Source: an uncultured Aquimarina sp. (GTDB lineage: Bacteria; Bacteroidota; Bacteroidia; Flavobacteriales; Flavobacteriaceae). Taken from it: a stretch of 64,000 nucleotides of DNA. The DNA lies in assembly GCA_947498595.1 (NCBI GenBank), contig CANMKX010000013.1:1-64000 (forward strand), written 5' to 3'. The notes under the pieces were generated by a model, which searched no databases, was not told the origin of the DNA, and saw nothing but the letters and a program-made list of their open reading frames with translations. Shown in pieces: positions 54,097 to 63,710 of the stretch (position 1 is its first letter; each line of letters starts with the position of its first letter). The position numbers and the translations under genes are program-made.

Positions 54097-55389
54097 ATGA
54101 ACAAAAAAAAGTTACCATACTATACAACTATTGTAAATAAAGGAAGTGGTTGTTTGTTTCAGCCATCTAGTAGTGATTATAGTTACGTTTTGACAGCAAA
54201 ACACGTTTTAGAAGATAAAAACACAATAATAAGACAAATTTTAAACGATGTAAATGATGTTGTTCAGGAAGAGCTTGAAATAATTGGTTCTCCATTTGTG
54301 AATAATGATGTCAATAAAGACGCTGCTATTATTAAAGTTAAAAAAGTTAATAACATTGAGTCTTTATTAATAGACGATTCTATAGAGTATAATTGTGAAA
54401 AATATTTTTTATCTGGGCATCCCTTGTCGAGACAAAAGGATAACTATTCTTTTAGGGATAATAAGCTTGAAATAACACAGCCTAAGGAATATGGGTATAT
54501 AGAAGCAACTCTAAACAAATCAGCCTTACACCATGAGGTAATTGGACAGTCAGGTGGTGGAATTATTAAAATTGAAGATAGTTCCTTTTTGTTAGCTGGA
54601 ATACAAAAGAAAATGTCAACTGACGATGAAGTAGAATCTTTGGGTAGAATTGAATTTGCTCCAATATCTTTCTTTGATGAGATAATTAAAAATAATCCAG
54701 ATGAACTTTCACCATTATATCCTCTATATATGAAAGAATTTCATTTTCTATTAGATGATTGTTTCTCCTTAGAGGTAGATGAAATCGATACTGATAAAAT
54801 TGCAAGTGCTAGAACAACTCTAAGAAATAAAGCTTATGAAATCACGCAATCAGATATTACACCAATAGGCATTAAAGAGTTATTCAAAGAAAGATTACTT
54901 ATTAATGAGAAAGAATCTTTCTGTTTATCCCATAAGGTTGTTTGGGTTTCTTGGCTTGAGTTCTTAGTAATCATGAACTTAATGAAGTATGAAGAATTAA
55001 ATTCTAATTTGCTTTCCGAAATTTTTAATTCTTATCGCCTTAAATATACAGATGCTGATTGGACTGGTATGTTTAGAAGTGATTTATTAAAAACAGATTA
55101 TGTCGGATTAAAAGAAGATTCAACAATAGTAGTTAATACACGATGTGCACCTAAAACTAATAGACATCTATTAATACCTAAAGGAAAAATGTTAGATATA
55201 ACACAGGTATACGATAAACGTGGTTTTAGAACTGATAGAGGTATAGATCCATATACGTCATTCAACTTTGTTCATTTAGATTTTTTTAAAACTAAATGTA
55301 TTATTGAAAAATTAGATGAATATCAAAATTTAGATGAAGTAAGTCTCATAGAAAAATTTAAAAGCGAATACAATGAATTATTCAATTGA
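54097..55389 (+). CDS. lmuA: Trypsin-like serine protease with C-terminal effector-linking domain
   Basis: Chymotrypsin-fold protease with His36 in TAKHV, Asp75 in NKDAA and Ser152 in GQSGGG, a complete triad. Residues from about 210 to 430 form a domain typical of the C-terminal part of Lamassu/ABC-3C effectors. The ATG at 54097 is preferred to the TTG at 54094. Its end overlaps the next gene by 17 bases. In Lamassu systems the effector is held off by the ATPase complex and freed on phage infection; this is known for relatives and inferred here. Confidence 0.8.
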   Translation: MNKKKLPYYTTIVNKGSGCLFQPSSSDYSYVLTAKHVLEDKNTIIRQILNDVNDVVQEELEIIGSPFVNNDVNKDAAIIKVKKVNNIESLLIDDSIEYNCEKYFLSGHPLSRQKDNYSFRDNKLEITQPKEYGYIEATLNKSALHHEVIGQSGGGIIKIEDSSFLLAGIQKKMSTDDEVESLGRIEFAPISFFDEIIKNNPDELSPLYPLYMKEFHFLLDDCFSLEVDEIDTDKIASARTTLRNKAYEITQSDITPIGIKELFKERLLINEKESFCLSHKVVWVSWLEFLVIMNLMKYEELNSNLLSEIFNSYRLKYTDADWTGMFRSDLLKTDYVGLKEDSTIVVNTRCAPKTNRHLLIPKGKMLDITQVYDKRGFRTDRGIDPYTSFNFVHLDFFKTKCIIEKLDEYQNLDEVSLIEKFKSEYNELFN

Positions 55390-55897
55390 TACATTATTAA
55401 ATGATTTGAAAGAGGAATTTGATGGTATTTCTTTTTCATACGAAGAGGTTAACTACCAAGGTAAATTGCCATGTTTTTTTATTGAAATAGATAATGATAA
55501 GCTTGCTGAAACTTGGATGAAAATTTCAGATGTAATAGCTATTAATTATCAGTCAAGACTAGAAAATGAATTTAGCAGATGGAATATTTATTTGTTCTTT
55601 TTAGTTAAAGAAACTGTTGTAAACGAATTGAAATATTTAATTGAAAATGACACCTTTTCAAGTCGCAAGATTGTTGTTGATAAATTATTAAAAACTGAAG
55701 ATGTTATTAATCAGCATATACTTAATGCTGATATAAGAATAGAAAGTACTTCAAAAAAAGATATCGATTTTGTGCCTGATTCAACATTTTTTAGTCATGT
55801 GAATAACATAGAAGCAAAATCAAGAGTGACCAATACAATAAAAGATGCTTATTTTCAAATTGTAAGTAAAATCAAAGAAGAAAGACATGAAATTTAA
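55373..55897 (+). CDS. lmuC: Middle component of the ABC-3C/Lamassu system
   Basis: A protein of 174 residues with a beta-rich start, a central ENEFSRWNIYLFFLVKE strand/helix and the NDTFSSRKIVVDK segment (about 91-103), the pattern of the middle-component proteins of ABC-three-component systems. It overlaps the protease gene by 17 bases and the ATPase gene by 11 bases, so all are translationally coupled. It should bridge ATPase and effector. Confidence 0.72.
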   Translation: MNYSIDTLLNDLKEEFDGISFSYEEVNYQGKLPCFFIEIDNDKLAETWMKISDVIAINYQSRLENEFSRWNIYLFFLVKETVVNELKYLIENDTFSSRKIVVDKLLKTEDVINQHILNADIRIESTSKKDIDFVPDSTFFSHVNNIEAKSRVTNTIKDAYFQIVSKIKEERHEI

Positions 55898-58800
55898 GAA
55901 AATAGAAATATCAGCATTTCGTATTTATAACAATCCAGAAAATGCTTGTTTTGATTTTACGACTAAGTCTGGTAATACAGCAGATTTTGTTTCTTTATAT
56001 GCGCCAAATGGTTTTGGGAAAACATCTTTTTATGACGCTGTAGAATGGGGTGTAACAGGTACTGTTAATCGTTTCTTTATTAGAAATAAAGAAATGTCTA
56101 AATTGGAAAAAAATCAATCTGCAAAAAATGAAATTCCTTTATTGAGGAACTCTAAACTAGAAAGAGATACATACGTAAAAGTTTTCTCTAACACTAAAGA
56201 AGAACCTTTTGAGAAGCTTATATCTAAAGAATCTATAGATTTAGATTTGCCTTTGAAAGCAAATATTGATTCTCATGAATTTCAGAAAGTGATTTTATCC
56301 CAAGAGTGGATATCTGCTTTTCTTACAGAGAAAGATGGAGAAGAGCGTTATAGAAAATTCATGGAAAACCCAGAGTTGTCGGAGATTAACAATTATTATA
56401 TAAATCTAAAACATCTACTTTCGGTACAACAAGCAGAGGAAAATCAATTAAATCAGGATATAAAGAGGCTACAAAAAAAAGTTAAAGATATTGAAGATGA
56501 AAACCTGTTGGAAACTATAAATCATCAGATTAACCATATTAATAGTGTATACGAACAAAAGGAACTTCAATCTATTGATATTGAAACTACAAATAAAGAG
56601 TTAATTGAATTTAAAGGAGTACTTGCAAAAAAAATTATCCATTACAACAATAAACAAGTTTCTCTTGTAAAAAAAATAGATCAATTAAGGGTTGCAAAAA
56701 TTGGTAATGAAGATTTATTTGGTTTAAAATCTTTTGGTGAAAGAAAGCAATTACTAACAAAAGTGCTCCAAGAGATAAAGGAAGTTGAACAACTTATTCG
56801 AAAGTTTGAAAAGCATGATGAATTAGTTAATCAACTTGCTAAAAATAAAAATATATTAAAAGAATCACTTGTTAAACGTAAGGATTTAGAGTTTGTATTG
56901 TTAAAATTCGAACAATATGATATTGTTAGGGATAATATTAAAACTAAAGGAGAATCTCAGACTAAAACTGAAAAAGAACAAGAGGAATTAAATAAGGCAA
57001 TTGAAGAATTAAAAAGAGAAGAAATTTCTGTTAATGAGCAGTTGAAATCATGTATAAGGCAAATAGAAGATAATCAGGAAAGGATAAAAAAGATCCCTTC
57101 ATTACAAAAGAGTGTTGAAGAATTAGATGAATCAATAAATAAACTAGAAAAACAAAATACTGAGCAGATAAATAAAAAGGAAGAGTTAGATCATAAATTA
57201 AAAGAACATAGAAGTTTAAATTTATATTATCGAACATGCATCAATGAGCTTGAAGAAGCAAAATATTTAACTGAAGCAATAAAAGAAAACCCAGATTTAG
57301 TTCAGATAGCTAATGACTTAGAAAGATCTCACGAAGAAATATCTGTAGAAAAAGAAAAACTAAATACCTTAAATAATAAGATTAAGCAACAACAGATTTT
57401 GAACTCTGATATTCAGGAATTTTTAGAACAGGGTTTAAATATCGTAAATAAACGTCAATCATCTAATTGTCCTCTTTGTGAACAGCCATATTTTGATTTT
57501 TACACTCTTGCAAGTAAAATATCAAGTAATAAGGCATTGAATGAAGTCATACAAGAACTATTTGAACAAAAACAAAATATAAATAATACATTGAATTTGC
57601 TTGAAACAAAAGTAAAAGAAGACAAACAAGTATTATCAAATTTTTATCATTTGAAAATTGATAAAGAAAATATTGAAATTGATAAGGTTTCTGGGGAATC
57701 TGAAACAATCAAAAAGAAAATTCAGGTAAACGTTGAACAACAAGCAACCTCTAAATCTAAACGATCTGAATTAATGATTTCTATAGAGGGTTTTTCATTT
57801 ATTGATTATGAGAAAGAATTAAAAGATCAGTATGCAAAATATTTAGTTGCTAAAATTAAACTCACAAGAGATCTTAATATTTGTAAGGAAAGTTTAATTG
57901 ACAAAAGTGAAGCGAATGAAAAGGTTAAACAACAACTGTTGCTTCTGAAAGACGAAATAGAAACGCTTTCAAAAAATGCAAATTATAATACAGTAATTAA
58001 TTATTTCAAAGAAAATTACCCGTCAGAAAGTATAAGTAAATTACTGTTAAGTAATTCAATTGAAAATTTAAAAGAAGATCAATTATTATATAGTGAGGAT
58101 ATAAAATCCTTAATATCTTTTATTAGCTCATTGAGCAGTAAATTAAGTAAGTATAAAAAAGATAACCTTAAGGCTCAGAAATTAGAACTTGAAAATCAAA
58201 AAATAACTCTTGATAAAGGATTGGATAAATACGCTCTTTTTCTCAAAGAGAATTTTGAAATCAATGTTGATGTTTATGACATAAATGAAATAGAAGAATT
58301 AATTGATAGCAAAAGTTCAGGAAGTAAGGATGAATTAAATAAAATAAGGTTAGCTCATGACGCATATGTAGCTTTAGAGAAGAGTAGTGAGCATATTGTA
58401 GAATTTTTACAATCAGAACAAACTAAAATTACAATAAAGAAGAAAGAGGAAGAACTTTCATTTTTAGTGTCTACAGTTAGAAAAAGCTTTATGGATGAAA
58501 GAGAATCGACAAAAGAGTTTTTAAAAGAAAGGATTAAAGATTTTTTCTTTGAAGATCTTATAAATAAATTATATGAAAAAATAGATCCGCATCCTGATTT
58601 TAAAAAAGTGAATTTTATTCCGAATTTAGATGTTGAACCTCCTCGTCTAGATGTATTTGTAAAAAGTGATAATTCAGAAACACTTATTCCAAATTTATAT
58701 TTTAGTAGTGCGCAAATAAATATTTTAAGCCTATGCATTTTCCTCGCATCAGCATTAAAATCGAAAGATTATGATTGTATTTTTATCGACGATCCAATTC

Positions 58801-59000
58801 AATCAATGGATAGTATTAACGTCTTATCCGCAATAGATTTATTAAGAAGTCTTGTTGTTAATAATGGAAAACAAATAATCATATCAACGCACGATGAAAA
58901 TTTTCATAAGCTATTAAAAAAGAAAATGCCAAGAGAAATTTTTAAATCAAAATTTTTAAAATTGGAAAGCTTTGGAAAAGTAATAGAAGATGAGTTTTAA
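55887..59000 (+). CDS. lmuB: SMC/Rad50-like ATPase of the defence operon
   Basis: ABC ATPase split by a long coiled coil: Walker A APNGFGKTS (39-47), CxxC hook Cys528/Cys531 (NCPLCEQPY) between two coiled-coil arms, a signature-like SSAQINILSL near 945, Walker B CIFIDD (Asp968, Asp969) and the H-loop STHDE (His1002). Length of 1037 residues fits a LmuB/Rad50-type sensor. Together with the MBL hydrolase, protease and middle component it defines a Lamassu-family system of the hydrolase-and-protease subtype, probably sensing phage DNA ends or replication forks. Confidence 0.88.
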   Translation: MKFKKIEISAFRIYNNPENACFDFTTKSGNTADFVSLYAPNGFGKTSFYDAVEWGVTGTVNRFFIRNKEMSKLEKNQSAKNEIPLLRNSKLERDTYVKVFSNTKEEPFEKLISKESIDLDLPLKANIDSHEFQKVILSQEWISAFLTEKDGEERYRKFMENPELSEINNYYINLKHLLSVQQAEENQLNQDIKRLQKKVKDIEDENLLETINHQINHINSVYEQKELQSIDIETTNKELIEFKGVLAKKIIHYNNKQVSLVKKIDQLRVAKIGNEDLFGLKSFGERKQLLTKVLQEIKEVEQLIRKFEKHDELVNQLAKNKNILKESLVKRKDLEFVLLKFEQYDIVRDNIKTKGESQTKTEKEQEELNKAIEELKREEISVNEQLKSCIRQIEDNQERIKKIPSLQKSVEELDESINKLEKQNTEQINKKEELDHKLKEHRSLNLYYRTCINELEEAKYLTEAIKENPDLVQIANDLERSHEEISVEKEKLNTLNNKIKQQQILNSDIQEFLEQGLNIVNKRQSSNCPLCEQPYFDFYTLASKISSNKALNEVIQELFEQKQNINNTLNLLETKVKEDKQVLSNFYHLKIDKENIEIDKVSGESETIKKKIQVNVEQQATSKSKRSELMISIEGFSFIDYEKELKDQYAKYLVAKIKLTRDLNICKESLIDKSEANEKVKQQLLLLKDEIETLSKNANYNTVINYFKENYPSESISKLLLSNSIENLKEDQLLYSEDIKSLISFISSLSSKLSKYKKDNLKAQKLELENQKITLDKGLDKYALFLKENFEINVDVYDINEIEELIDSKSSGSKDELNKIRLAHDAYVALEKSSEHIVEFLQSEQTKITIKKKEEELSFLVSTVRKSFMDERESTKEFLKERIKDFFFEDLINKLYEKIDPHPDFKKVNFIPNLDVEPPRLDVFVKSDNSETLIPNLYFSSAQINILSLCIFLASALKSKDYDCIFIDDPIQSMDSINVLSAIDLLRSLVVNNGKQIIISTHDENFHKLLKKKMPREIFKSKFLKLESFGKVIEDEF

Positions 59001-59032
59001 GAATAATTATATATTATTATTAAAATAAATCC

Positions 59033-59074
59033 AACTCAAAAAAAGCACTTCTACAGAAGTGCTTTTTTTGAGTT
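59033..59074. terminator. Bidirectional terminator between the defence operon and hutG
   Basis: A 20-base perfect stem spans 59033-59052 and 59055-59074 with core AAAAAAAGCACTTC. Both strands have a T-run in or after the stem, so it ends both convergent transcripts. The hutG stop lies at its right edge. Confidence 0.8.
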
Positions 59075-60048
59075 TATAATTGATTATTCATAAATTCAAT
59101 TGCGATACTTACCAGACGGGAGGCAAGTCTTGCAGTAGAATTGTCTATATCATATGTTGGATTTAACTCTACAAGATCCATACTGATTAATTTACCAGAA
59201 TTACAAATGGTCTTTAGAGTTTGTACCGCAACTCCTGGCGCAAAACCAAATGGAGAAGGAGCACTTACTCCTGGCGCAAAAGCAGAAGAGAATCCATCAA
59301 GGTCAATCGTTAAATAGACATGATCAACTTTAGCCATAAAATCCTCTAAAGTTTGTTTTACATTGTCCCAATAATTGATATGGTATTCATGATTTTCGAG
59401 ATAAGTAACTCCCAAACGATCAGCAGTTTCAAATAAATGACGGTTATTAGCCTCTTTTTGAATCCCTAAACATAGGTAATGAAATTGATCCTGAGGAGCT
59501 TCGTGTGCAATTTGATAAAAAGGAGTTCCAGAAGTACCTTTATTACTTACTGTTCTTAAATCAAAATGAGCATCAAGATTGATGATTCCTATAGATTTAC
59601 CTTGCGGTTCTAAATAGTCTTTAATTCCGTTAAAATGTGCATAAGCTAAATCGTGGCCTCCTCCTAGAATGATAGGGAAAGCATTATACGTTAGCAACTC
59701 ATGTACAGTAGCTGCCATGGCGCGTTGGGTATTTTCTAAATCATTATCAAGGCATACAATATCTCCAACATCGATCAAATGCGTATCATCATCAAAGTGA
59801 TTGGATAGTTTGGCTATCATATTACGAATTGCGTTAGGAGCTTGAATAGCTCCAGGGCGGCCGTGATTTCTTTTTACACCTTCATCACAAGCATAACCTA
59901 GCAAGGCAAACGTCTTTTCTTGGTTGGCAATACTAGAAAGAGCTGTCTCTTCAAGATCGATACAGCGTACTTTTTCATGCACATACAATTGATCGTTTGA
60001 TGGACGACCTGTCCAGATAAGAGGATTGGTTTTCTTGTAGGTTTTCAT
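59074..60048 (-). CDS. hutG: Formimidoylglutamase
   Basis: Arginase/ureohydrolase-family enzyme that splits N-formimino-L-glutamate to glutamate and formamide, the last step of this histidine route. The metal-binding motifs are complete: LGGGHDLA (about 128-135), NLDAHFDLR (about 156-164) and TIDLDGFSS (about 246-254) with PGVSAPSPFG after it. It is the most downstream hut gene on the minus strand. Confidence 0.92.
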   Translation of the reverse strand: MKTYKKTNPLIWTGRPSNDQLYVHEKVRCIDLEETALSSIANQEKTFALLGYACDEGVKRNHGRPGAIQAPNAIRNMIAKLSNHFDDDTHLIDVGDIVCLDNDLENTQRAMAATVHELLTYNAFPIILGGGHDLAYAHFNGIKDYLEPQGKSIGIINLDAHFDLRTVSNKGTSGTPFYQIAHEAPQDQFHYLCLGIQKEANNRHLFETADRLGVTYLENHEYHINYWDNVKQTLEDFMAKVDHVYLTIDLDGFSSAFAPGVSAPSPFGFAPGVAVQTLKTICNSGKLISMDLVELNPTYDIDNSTARLASRLVSIAIEFMNNQL

Positions 60049-60196
60049 TCAAAAAAAATTAATGACCTACTAACATTACTGTGAGTAGGTTGATGATTAT
60101 AGCATATTTCAAAGACCTATAATGTGACAATTACCTTTGTATATTTCAAAGGAAACTATAACGATTTAGGGAGGGCAAAAATAATAGGTATAAATG

Positions 60197-60240
60197 AAAA
60201 AGACTACGCAAATTTAAAATTGTTATTCACGTAGTCTTTT
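60197..60240 (-). terminator. Terminator after hutU
   Basis: AAAAGACTACG (60198-60208 approx.) pairs with CGTAGTCTTTT (60230-60240); on the minus strand the stem is followed by T-rich sequence. It separates hutU from hutG. Confidence 0.65.
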
Positions 60241-60260
60241 AGTTGTTAGTTTTGAAGCGG

Positions 60261-62261
60261 TTAGAACAACGTATTTAATACATCATCCTCAACAAGGTTA
60301 GGAAGTGTTACTTTTAAATCTGGTGTACGTTCCATTTCACGTTTGATAGCGAACATTGCCTCTTTGTTACGAGCCCAAGAGCGACGTGAGATTCCGTTAT
60401 TAACGTCATAGAACAACATATTCTTTAATTTGGTTGCAGCAGCTTGTGATCCATCTAATAACATCCCAAAACCACCGTTCATTACTTCTCCCCAGCCAAC
60501 GCCTCCACCATTGTGGATCGATACCCAAGTAGCACCTCTAAAACTATCCCCAATAACATTGTGGATTGCCATATCGGCTGTAAATCGGCTTCCGTCATAA
60601 ATATTACTAGTCTCTCTGTATGGAGAATCGGTACCACTTACATCGTGATGATCTCTTCCTAATACAACAGGAGCTGTAATTTCACCAGTTGCTATTGCTT
60701 GATTAAAAGCCTCAGCAATTTTAGCTCTTCCTTCTGCATCTGCATACAAAATTCGTGCCTGAGAGCCTACTACTAATTTATTTTGATTGGCTTCATTAAT
60801 CCAAGTGATGTTATCTTGCATCTGCTGTTGGATTTCTTCTGGTGCAGTTGCTTTAATTTCGCTCATTACTCTTGCAGCAATCGCATCGGTAGTAGCTAAA
60901 TCAGCAGGTTTTCCAGAAGTACATACCCAACGGAAAGGACCAAAACCATAATCAAAACACATAGGTCCCAATATATCTTGTACATACGATGGATATTTAA
61001 AATCAATCCCATTAGGAGCCATAATATCAGCACCAGCACGTGAAGCTTCTAATAAAAATGCATTTCCATAATCAAAGAAATACGTACCACGCGCGGTATG
61101 TTTATTAATTGCGGTTGCTTGTCTGCGTAACGAATCTTGTACTTTCTCTTTAAAAACTTCTGGGGCAGTACGTATTAATTCATTAGATTCTTCGTAGCTT
61201 AATCCTACAGGATAATATCCACCAGACCAAGGATTATGTAAAGAGGTTTGATCAGATCCTAAATGGATAAAAATTTCCTCTTCATAAAAGCGCTCCCAGA
61301 TATCCACTATATTTCCTTGATAGGCAATAGAAACTACTTCTTTATTAGCCATGGCTTCTTTAGCTCTAATAACTAGTGTATCCATTGTATCAATAATCTC
61401 GTCAACCCATCCTTGTTCGTGGCGTTTTTGGGCAGCACTGTGGTTTACTTCTGCACAAATAGTGATACACCCAGCAATGTTTCCTGCTTTGGGCTGTGCT
61501 CCACTCATACCACCTAATCCGGCAGTTAAAAAGATCTTACCTGATGGTGTCTCGTCTTTTTGTAATTTTTTTCTGAAGGCATTCATTACCGTAATAGTGG
61601 TACCGTGTACAATTCCTTGAGGACCAATATACATATAAGAACCTGCTGTCATTTGTCCGTATTGAGTAACTCCTAAAGCATTATATTTTTCCCAATCATC
61701 AGGTTGTGAGTAGTTAGGAATCATCATACCATTTGTAACAATGACTCTAGGGGCATCGATTGAAGATGGAAACAATCCCATTGGATGTCCAGAGTATACA
61801 TGTAAAGTTTGTGTATCTGTCATCGTAGCTAAGTATTGCATCGTAACAAGGTATTGTGCCCAGTTCTGAAATACCGCCCCATTACCACCATAGGTAATTA
61901 ATTCTTGTGGATGTTGTGCTACTGCTGGATCAAGATTATTTTGAATCATTAGCATAATACCAGCTGCTTGTGTGCTTTGTGCAGGATACTGATCAATAGG
62001 ACGTGCATACATAGCATATTCTGGCATAAATCGGTACATATAAATACGACCATATTCATTGAGTTCTTGCGCAAATTCTTGTGCTAGTTCTGTATGCCAT
62101 GCTTCTGGGAAATAGCGTAATGCATTACGTAATGCAAGTTTTTTTTCCTCTGTAGTTAATATATCTTTTCGCTTAGGTGCGTGATTTGCTGTAGTATCAT
62201 ATTCCTTTTTTGGAGGTAATATGTCTGGGATTCCTTGTATTATTTGTTGTTTAAAATCCAT
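60261..62261 (-). CDS. hutU: Urocanate hydratase
   Basis: Urocanase, converting urocanate to imidazolonepropionate with bound NAD. The family is obvious throughout: YGGNGAVFQNWAQYLVTM (about 123-140), VTNGMMIPNYS, the NAD site GGMSGAQPKAGNIAGC (about 251-266), and NNGGGVGWGE-type Gly-rich ends (IHNGGGVGWGE near 583). With 666 residues it belongs to the long type seen in Bacteroidota and animals rather than the common bacterial type of about 555. A 12-base inverted repeat lies between it and hutI. Confidence 0.95.
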   Translation of the reverse strand: MDFKQQIIQGIPDILPPKKEYDTTANHAPKRKDILTTEEKKLALRNALRYFPEAWHTELAQEFAQELNEYGRIYMYRFMPEYAMYARPIDQYPAQSTQAAGIMLMIQNNLDPAVAQHPQELITYGGNGAVFQNWAQYLVTMQYLATMTDTQTLHVYSGHPMGLFPSSIDAPRVIVTNGMMIPNYSQPDDWEKYNALGVTQYGQMTAGSYMYIGPQGIVHGTTITVMNAFRKKLQKDETPSGKIFLTAGLGGMSGAQPKAGNIAGCITICAEVNHSAAQKRHEQGWVDEIIDTMDTLVIRAKEAMANKEVVSIAYQGNIVDIWERFYEEEIFIHLGSDQTSLHNPWSGGYYPVGLSYEESNELIRTAPEVFKEKVQDSLRRQATAINKHTARGTYFFDYGNAFLLEASRAGADIMAPNGIDFKYPSYVQDILGPMCFDYGFGPFRWVCTSGKPADLATTDAIAARVMSEIKATAPEEIQQQMQDNITWINEANQNKLVVGSQARILYADAEGRAKIAEAFNQAIATGEITAPVVLGRDHHDVSGTDSPYRETSNIYDGSRFTADMAIHNVIGDSFRGATWVSIHNGGGVGWGEVMNGGFGMLLDGSQAAATKLKNMLFYDVNNGISRRSWARNKEAMFAIKREMERTPDLKVTLPNLVEDDVLNTLF

Positions 62262-62305
62262 AATTACTATTTGTTACTTTTGTTGTGTTTTATGTTTTTG
62301 GTAAG

Positions 62306-62341
62306 CAAAACTGTTTATGTTTTTCGATGTAAACAGTTTTG
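62306..62341. repeat. Inverted repeat between hutI and hutU
   Basis: CAAAACTGTTT (62306-62316) is inverted at AAACAGTTTTG (62331-62341) with a 14-base loop. No good T-run follows on the minus strand, so it could be a weak terminator or an RNA-processing site within the hut transcript. Confidence 0.45.
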
Positions 62342-62465
62342 TTTATGATATTAGTTGTTATTATTTTCTATGCATTTATATAATGTATTAGAAAATTTAT
62401 TGATTGAATATAGAGTAATTGATTTATTATGAAACTGTTCGATAATCATTTTTATATTCAATATT

Positions 62466-63707
62466 TTAAAACACTTTTTTTCCATTTTTCCATACTTGAC
62501 TAGGAGTTAATTTACCTTGTTGGTAAAAAATCTCATTGACATTATGAGTAGGGAAGAGGTTAAAATCAGCTAAATTCCCAGCTATTAATTGTCCACGATC
62601 TTCTAGTTTTAAAGTATGTGCAGCTCTATAGGTAATTCCTGCTAATAACTCGGTATTAGATAATTTCTGAAAAGTCCCTAAAATAGCAGCTTGTGTTAAT
62701 AAATCTCCCATGGGAGCTGATCCAGGGTTCCAATCACTAGCAATAGCTACTGCGCCTCCGGCATCTAGAATTTTTCGTGCCGGTGTAAAAGCACAGCCTA
62801 ATCCGATAGAGGCTCCAGGCAATGCAGTACTAACGACATCACTATTGGCAAGTAAATTTATTTCTTTATCTGTACTAGCTTCTAGATGATCAGCACTTAC
62901 AGCTTCAAATTGTATAGCAACTTCGCTTCCGCTTGTACTAAATTGATCTGCGTGTACTGTAATATCAAAACCAAGTTCTTTTGCTTTTTCAAAATAAGGA
63001 GCTACAATTTCTCCAGAAAAAGCTTCTTCTTCTATAAAAGCATCGATACGATTAGCTAACTGTTCTTCTTTTAGTATAGGAAAAACTTTTTCGCTAATTT
63101 CGGCTAGATAAGCAGCATGCCCTCCTTCAAAATCTTTAGGTAAAATATGAGCTGCAAGACAGGTAGTAACCAAATCTGCACTAACATGTGTTTTGGCAGC
63201 TTTAATGGCTCTTAGCATTTTTAATTCTTCTTCTACAGAAAGACCATAACCACTTTTTACTTCGATTGTAGTTACCCCAGCTTTAAGATGACGATTTGCT
63301 CTTGCAATAGTACCTTGTGTTAACTCTTCTTGTGTAGCTTTACGAGTTTGTGTAACAGTATCCCAAATTCCACCGCCAGATTTCGCAATTTCTAAATACG
63401 TTTTTCCAGCATTACGCATAGCATAATCGTTCGCTCTGGAACCTCCAAAGCAAATATGTGTATGCGAGTCTACAAATCCAGGAACGCATACGTGTGATCC
63501 TTCTAGAGAAACTATTTGTGGTGCTAAGGAAACACTATTTTCTTTTAACTCATTATAAACTCCGATACTATGGATCTTGGTTCCGTGAATAAGAATCCCT
63601 GCATCAGCAATAGTAACAAGATCTTCATCTTTAAGCGCTCCTTTGAGAGGTAGACCAGCTAAAGTAACGAGTTGGGTGATAGGCCCAATAAGTGTGTAAT
63701 TTGCCAT
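62466..63707 (-). CDS. hutI: Imidazolonepropionase
   Basis: Amidohydrolase that opens imidazolonepropionate to N-formiminoglutamate. Seen: the metal motif VDSHTHICFGG (about 80-90), TTIEVKSGYGL near 145, TVHADQFS near 248 and the late SDWNPGSAP near 322 with the catalytic Asp. Its start lies 4 bases after the hutH stop, so both share a transcript. Confidence 0.95.
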   Translation of the reverse strand: MANYTLIGPITQLVTLAGLPLKGALKDEDLVTIADAGILIHGTKIHSIGVYNELKENSVSLAPQIVSLEGSHVCVPGFVDSHTHICFGGSRANDYAMRNAGKTYLEIAKSGGGIWDTVTQTRKATQEELTQGTIARANRHLKAGVTTIEVKSGYGLSVEEELKMLRAIKAAKTHVSADLVTTCLAAHILPKDFEGGHAAYLAEISEKVFPILKEEQLANRIDAFIEEEAFSGEIVAPYFEKAKELGFDITVHADQFSTSGSEVAIQFEAVSADHLEASTDKEINLLANSDVVSTALPGASIGLGCAFTPARKILDAGGAVAIASDWNPGSAPMGDLLTQAAILGTFQKLSNTELLAGITYRAAHTLKLEDRGQLIAGNLADFNLFPTHNVNEIFYQQGKLTPSQVWKNGKKVF

Positions 63708-63710
63708 GAT

